Source: Reyranella massiliensis 521
GTDB lineage: Bacteria > Pseudomonadota > Alphaproteobacteria > Reyranellales > Reyranellaceae
Length of the DNA stretch: 64,000 nt
Direction: 5' to 3'
Assembly (NCBI GenBank): GCA_945860205.1
Contig: CAMARK010000007.1
Coordinates: 18,651 to 82,650, forward strand
Under the pieces are notes generated by a model. That model made no database searches and had not been told where the DNA came from. It worked only from the letters and a program-made list of their open reading frames with translations. A program made the position numbers and the translations under genes. Numbering within the stretch: position 1 is the first letter of the stretch; every line of letters starts with the position of its first letter. Below are positions 61,240-64,000 of the stretch, piece after piece.

Positions 61240-61608
61240 CTACGGGTGCAAGCGATCCGCAGGGCCTTCCGCGAGCTGCGGACGCAGCCGCGAGAGCGCT
61301 TGTTCCGTTGAATCTGCGACATCGAATAGTTGCGAAAATCCACTGACCAGCAGGCAATCGGCCGCTGGGCCGCTAAAAGAACAAAATACGATCCTTGCTG
61401 ACAGTTCCGCTGCCCTATGAAGCACAATTGCAAGTGCGCGCACGCCCGCAGCACTCATGTAAGTAACCGCGCTGCCATCGACGATAACGCTGGCGTTCGG
61501 CCGCAACGCCCCGACCATCAAGGCCTCCACGGACGCCGACGTGGCAGAATCGACCCGCTCCGGCAGCATGATCGTGGCGATCGCGTCCTCCACCCCCGAA
61601 CCCTTCAT
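61240..61608 (-). CDS. STAS-domain protein (anti-sigma-factor-antagonist-like)
   Basis: The protein is 122 aa, a single STAS domain: ATIMLPERVDSATSASVEALMVGALRPNASVIVDGSAVTYMSAAGVRALAI. S52 in the DGSAVTYMSAAG loop is at the position phosphorylated in SpoIIAA. It should switch partners by phosphorylation or binding; the partner kinase is not in the window. Its start overlaps the stop of the glycosyltransferase gene by 4 bp, so it is expressed with the glycan genes and probably regulates their products rather than sigma activity. Confidence 0.86.
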   Translation of the reverse strand: MKGSGVEDAIATIMLPERVDSATSASVEALMVGALRPNASVIVDGSAVTYMSAAGVRALAIVLHRAAELSARIVFCSFSGPAADCLLVSGFSQLFDVADSTEQALSRLRPQLAEGPADRLHP

Positions 61609-62747
61609 ACGGGCTTCTCCGTCGAATTATCCCCGCGGGCACTCCAATGGCCTCCGAAGTTGGTTCCGCGCCAATAGATGGCCCGGCGGCCCAGCGCGCT
61701 GGCCATTAGCGCCGGCGCCAGAGCCTCGCGCAGCATCGCCGCCGCCGCCGCACGGGGGCCAAACGCCAGCCCGCGCCCGCTCATGAACCATTTCTCGCCG
61801 GCTAGCCACGCAGCCGTGTGGACGACCAACCCGGCAACGACAACGCCCGCTCCCGCTCCGGCGCAGACGAGGGCTGCCGAACCGGCCGCGCCCGAGGCCA
61901 CCCAGCCGATCACGGGTTCCCACAGCACCAGGGGCCACACGGGCAGGCGCAGCCGGGTGCGCGCCCAGCGGACCTGCCGCCGCCACACCGTCAGCCAGTC
62001 CCGACGTCCCAACGGCAGCCGCAGCATCGCATCGCCCAGGCACGTGGCGAGGCCGAGTTCACGCACCGAGCGGACAACCGAGTAATCGTCAGCGATCCAG
62101 CGATTAAAGCCACGCCAGTTACCGATCCGATGCAGCGTATCCCGCGACAACAGGGTCACACCACCCGACGCCACCGCGAGACCCAACCGGTCGGCGGCAA
62201 ACAGAAATCTTGCCTGGTGTCCGTCGATATAGGCCCGCTCCATTTCCGCCGCGAAATTCTCCGGCGCATCGCCGGCCTTGAGCGCCAGCACGAGCCCGAT
62301 CGAGGCCGATAGCGGAGCGGCAGCCCGACAAAGCTCGTCGACATCGAAGACTACGCCCGCGTCGCACAGCGCCACGATCTCCCGGCCGGACGCTTCGAGC
62401 CCCTTGCGGACGTTGTTCATCTTGGGATTGAAGGTGTCGTCGTTGCCGACCAAGATCGGCGCATCGGGCCATAGAGCCCGGGCCGGCGCCACAGCGCCGT
62501 CGTCGGCATGGGCGACACAGATCAGGACCTCGGCTCCCGCTCGGGAAAGTTCGGCGAGCGCCCGGATATAGGCCGCGGACGCGTCGCCCGCCCCGTTCAT
62601 CGGTGCGACAATGCTGAAATCGGCAGGCCGATGCCGCACGTCTGCGTGCCGCCTAGGCCGTCGTGCGAGCGCCGCGCTCACCCAGTGCACGCCGAGGCTC
62701 AACGACCACCAGCCGAACCCAAACCACACAGGGGCGCTGGCGTCCAT
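61605..62747 (-). CDS. Glycosyltransferase, GT21/ceramide-glucosyltransferase-like
   Basis: The 380-aa protein has an N-terminal helix, a GT-A domain and C-terminal helices (about 275-345). Its pattern is that of GT21 enzymes: NPKMNNVRKGLEASGREIVALCDAG (the D-x-G replaces a canonical DxD), SGGVTLLSRDTL, ADDYSVVRSVRELG and WRRQVRWARTR (the QxxRW motif). Such enzymes put a sugar on ceramide or a related lipid. That fits a glycolipid or lipid-linked glycan product for the nearby exporters. A start ATG at 62747 lies 3 bp after the ATPase stop. Confidence 0.88.
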   Translation of the reverse strand: MDASAPVWFGFGWWSLSLGVHWVSAALARRPRRHADVRHRPADFSIVAPMNGAGDASAAYIRALAELSRAGAEVLICVAHADDGAVAPARALWPDAPILVGNDDTFNPKMNNVRKGLEASGREIVALCDAGVVFDVDELCRAAAPLSASIGLVLALKAGDAPENFAAEMERAYIDGHQARFLFAADRLGLAVASGGVTLLSRDTLHRIGNWRGFNRWIADDYSVVRSVRELGLATCLGDAMLRLPLGRRDWLTVWRRQVRWARTRLRLPVWPLVLWEPVIGWVASGAAGSAALVCAGAGAGVVVAGLVVHTAAWLAGEKWFMSGRGLAFGPRAAAAAMLREALAPALMASALGRRAIYWRGTNFGGHWSARGDNSTEKPV

Positions 62748-62750
62748 GCA

Positions 62751-63539
62751 TCATCTCTCGCCGCCGGCCGAGAAGCGATGCACGTCGTCCTTCTCCACCA
62801 GGAGGGCCCGGTGATAGGACCGGATGACTTCGTTGGGATCGCCCTGCTCGCGGATCCGTCCATCTTCGATCCAGATGGCTCGCGTGCATAGGCGACGGAC
62901 CTCGGCCATAGAATGGGACACGAACAACAGCGTTCCGGTCTTGCGAAAATCATCGATCCAGTCGAGGCACTTGCGCTGGAAAGCTGCATCGCCGACCGAC
63001 AGCGCTTCGTCGACCACCAGGATTTCAGCTTCGACGTGGGCACAGATCGAGAAGGCGAGACGCGTACGCATGCCCATGGAGTAGTGCTTCACTGGCTGAT
63101 CCATGTAGTCACCGATGCCCGCGAACTCGGCGATCGACGAGAACTTCCGCAGCACCTCCGCGCGCCTGAGGCCAAGCACGGCGCCGCCGATCAGGACGTT
63201 CTCACGGCCCGTCAGTTCCTGGTCGAAGGTCGAGCCGAGCGCCAGCACCGGCGCAATCCGGCCGGAGACCCGAAGCTCGCCATGGCTGGGCAGCGTCATG
63301 CCGCAGATCACCTGCAATAGCGTGGACTTGCCGCAGCCGTTGCGGCCGAGGACGCCGATGCTCTCGCCGCGCTTGACGCTGATGTCGATGTCGCGAAGCA
63401 CCCAGAACGGCTTGAAATAGTTCTTCCACCACCCGAACAGGACTTGCTTCAGCCAGTCGTTGCGATGGGCATAAAGCTGATAGGCTTTGCCGAGGTGCTT
63501 CGCCTCGACGACGACCTCAGATGACGTCGACGATGACAT
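62751..63539 (-). CDS. Polysaccharide ABC transporter ATP-binding protein (Wzt/KpsT/TagH-type)
   Basis: The 262-aa ATPase has Walker A GRNGCGKSTLL, the YSMGMRTRLAFSICAH signature and Walker B ILVVDEALSVGD, and SHSMAEVRRL as switch region. The odd signature is typical of glycan exporters. The carbohydrate-binding C-terminal domain of O-antigen Wzt proteins is absent, so export is probably not gated by a chain-end tag. Its start lies 23 bp inside the permease gene. With that permease it moves a lipid-linked glycan across the inner membrane. Confidence 0.92.
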   Translation of the reverse strand: MSSSTSSEVVVEAKHLGKAYQLYAHRNDWLKQVLFGWWKNYFKPFWVLRDIDISVKRGESIGVLGRNGCGKSTLLQVICGMTLPSHGELRVSGRIAPVLALGSTFDQELTGRENVLIGGAVLGLRRAEVLRKFSSIAEFAGIGDYMDQPVKHYSMGMRTRLAFSICAHVEAEILVVDEALSVGDAAFQRKCLDWIDDFRKTGTLLFVSHSMAEVRRLCTRAIWIEDGRIREQGDPNEVIRSYHRALLVEKDDVHRFSAGGER

Positions 63540-64000
63540 TTCGATACCTGTCGAAGAACCAGTAGCCGAAATAGAAGGTCACGACCGACGTGATCAGGGT
63601 CCAGCAGTAGACGAGCATGTTCGGTATCTTGCCGAGCAGAACGATGTCGCGCATGACCTCGACGTAGCCGGTCAGCGCGTTGGCATAGATCCAGAAATCG
63701 AACGGCGGCGGCAGGGAAGTATGCGGATAGAAGACCGGCGTGGCGAACATGAACAGCGGCACCACATTGATCATGAAATAGCCGGCGTCGCGGGTGAAGG
63801 CGCCGATCGCGCACAAGAACCACGACATGCCGATCAGGAAGGCCATGAAGGGAATGAAGATCAGCGGCATCAGCAGCACGGTCCACGGCAGAGTGCCGGT
63901 GATCGCGAACTGGAAGATCAGCATGACGCCGATGGAGATCAGCGTGTAGGCCGTCGCGCGCAGGGTCGAGATCACCGCCAGCATGTCGCTCGGGAAGATC
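63517..64000 (-). CDS. ABC-2-type polysaccharide export permease (Wzm/KpsM-like), N-terminus beyond the window
   Basis: The frame is open through the window end (IFPSD before the first in-window ATG at 63984), so the gene is truncated by the window. The visible 161 residues include four to five helices: AYTLISIGVMLIFQ, LLMPLIFIPFMAFLIGMSWFLCAIGAF, MINVVPLFMFATPVFYP, and the C-terminal TLITSVVTFYFGYWFFDRYR. The 'FYP-P-NAL' pattern and CAIGAFTRDAGYF loop are typical of O-antigen/capsule ABC-2 permeases. Its 3' end overlaps the ATPase gene by 23 bp. Confidence 0.9.
   Translation of the reverse strand, partial: IFPSDMLAVISTLRATAYTLISIGVMLIFQFAITGTLPWTVLLMPLIFIPFMAFLIGMSWFLCAIGAFTRDAGYFMINVVPLFMFATPVFYPHTSLPPPFDFWIYANALTGYVEVMRDIVLLGKIPNMLVYCWTLITSVVTFYFGYWFFDRYRNVIVDVI

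Overview
The window is 64 kb of GC-rich (roughly 65%) chromosomal DNA. Genes are tightly packed, mostly as operons with 1-4 bp start/stop overlaps. No rRNA, tRNA, CRISPR array, phage or transposase gene was seen. Tandem ABC, TRAP and Bug-type uptake systems, a ChrR-like sigma/anti-sigma pair, a MlotiK1-like channel and a long palindromic repeat of a type familiar from Bradyrhizobium-like genomes point to a soil or rhizosphere alphaproteobacterium. A Reyranella- or Bradyrhizobium-like relative is a guess; the genus cannot be fixed from this sequence.

Layout. 1-3.1 kb (+): end of a glycoside-hydrolase-like gene, then a lipoprotein that fuses a serine beta-lactamase-like domain to a NamZ (DUF1343) domain. 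8.8-3.1 kb (-): M20 peptidase, ECF sigma factor, cupin anti-sigma factor, carboxymuconolactone-decarboxylase-like protein, M81 peptidase, TauD-type dioxygenase. 8.8-11.7 kb (+): iron-type alcohol dehydrogenase and a SnoaL-flavin monooxygenase. 19.1-11.7 kb (-): six-gene operon with a 2-aminoethylphosphonate (AEP)-type ABC transporter, a FAD oxidoreductase, a class III PLP enzyme and a ureohydrolase. 19.3-22.9 kb (+): Rieske N-demethylase plus dimethylglycine-dehydrogenase-like enzyme. 22.9-32 kb: mixed catabolic and transport genes (MarR, SnoaL, FAH-type hydratase, Baeyer-Villiger monooxygenase, MFS, Bug receptor, PEP-mutase-superfamily lyase, zinc-less MDR reductase, GFA protein), a 108-bp cruciform repeat and a gene remnant.

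36.1-32.2 kb (-) holds phnW-phnA-phnY, the complete AEP to phosphonoacetaldehyde to phosphonoacetate to acetate plus phosphate route. A divergent LysR regulator follows, then a Na/Pi cotransporter preceded by a near-consensus Pho box. With the AEP-type ABC transporter 13 kb away, the window encodes uptake, carbon-phosphorus bond cleavage and phosphate handling.

50.5-38.8 kb (-) is an apparent eight-gene operon: hydantoinase A and B, TRAP DctP-Q-M, glutamine-synthetase-like ligase, iron alcohol dehydrogenase and a second dimethylglycine/sarcosine-dehydrogenase-like enzyme. It is probably for uptake and breakdown of a cyclic or N-methylated nitrogen compound. A MlotiK1-type cyclic-nucleotide-gated channel sits at its border.

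52.0-64 kb is a cell-surface glycan locus. It has ManC (GDP-mannose supply), an amidinotransferase, two cellulose-synthase-like GT2 enzymes, a DevBCA-type exporter, a Wza-like outer-membrane protein, a STAS protein, a GT21-like glycosyltransferase and a Wzt/Wzm-type ABC exporter cut by the window end. The mix of two export systems with an amidinotransferase and a STAS switch is the least familiar part of the window.
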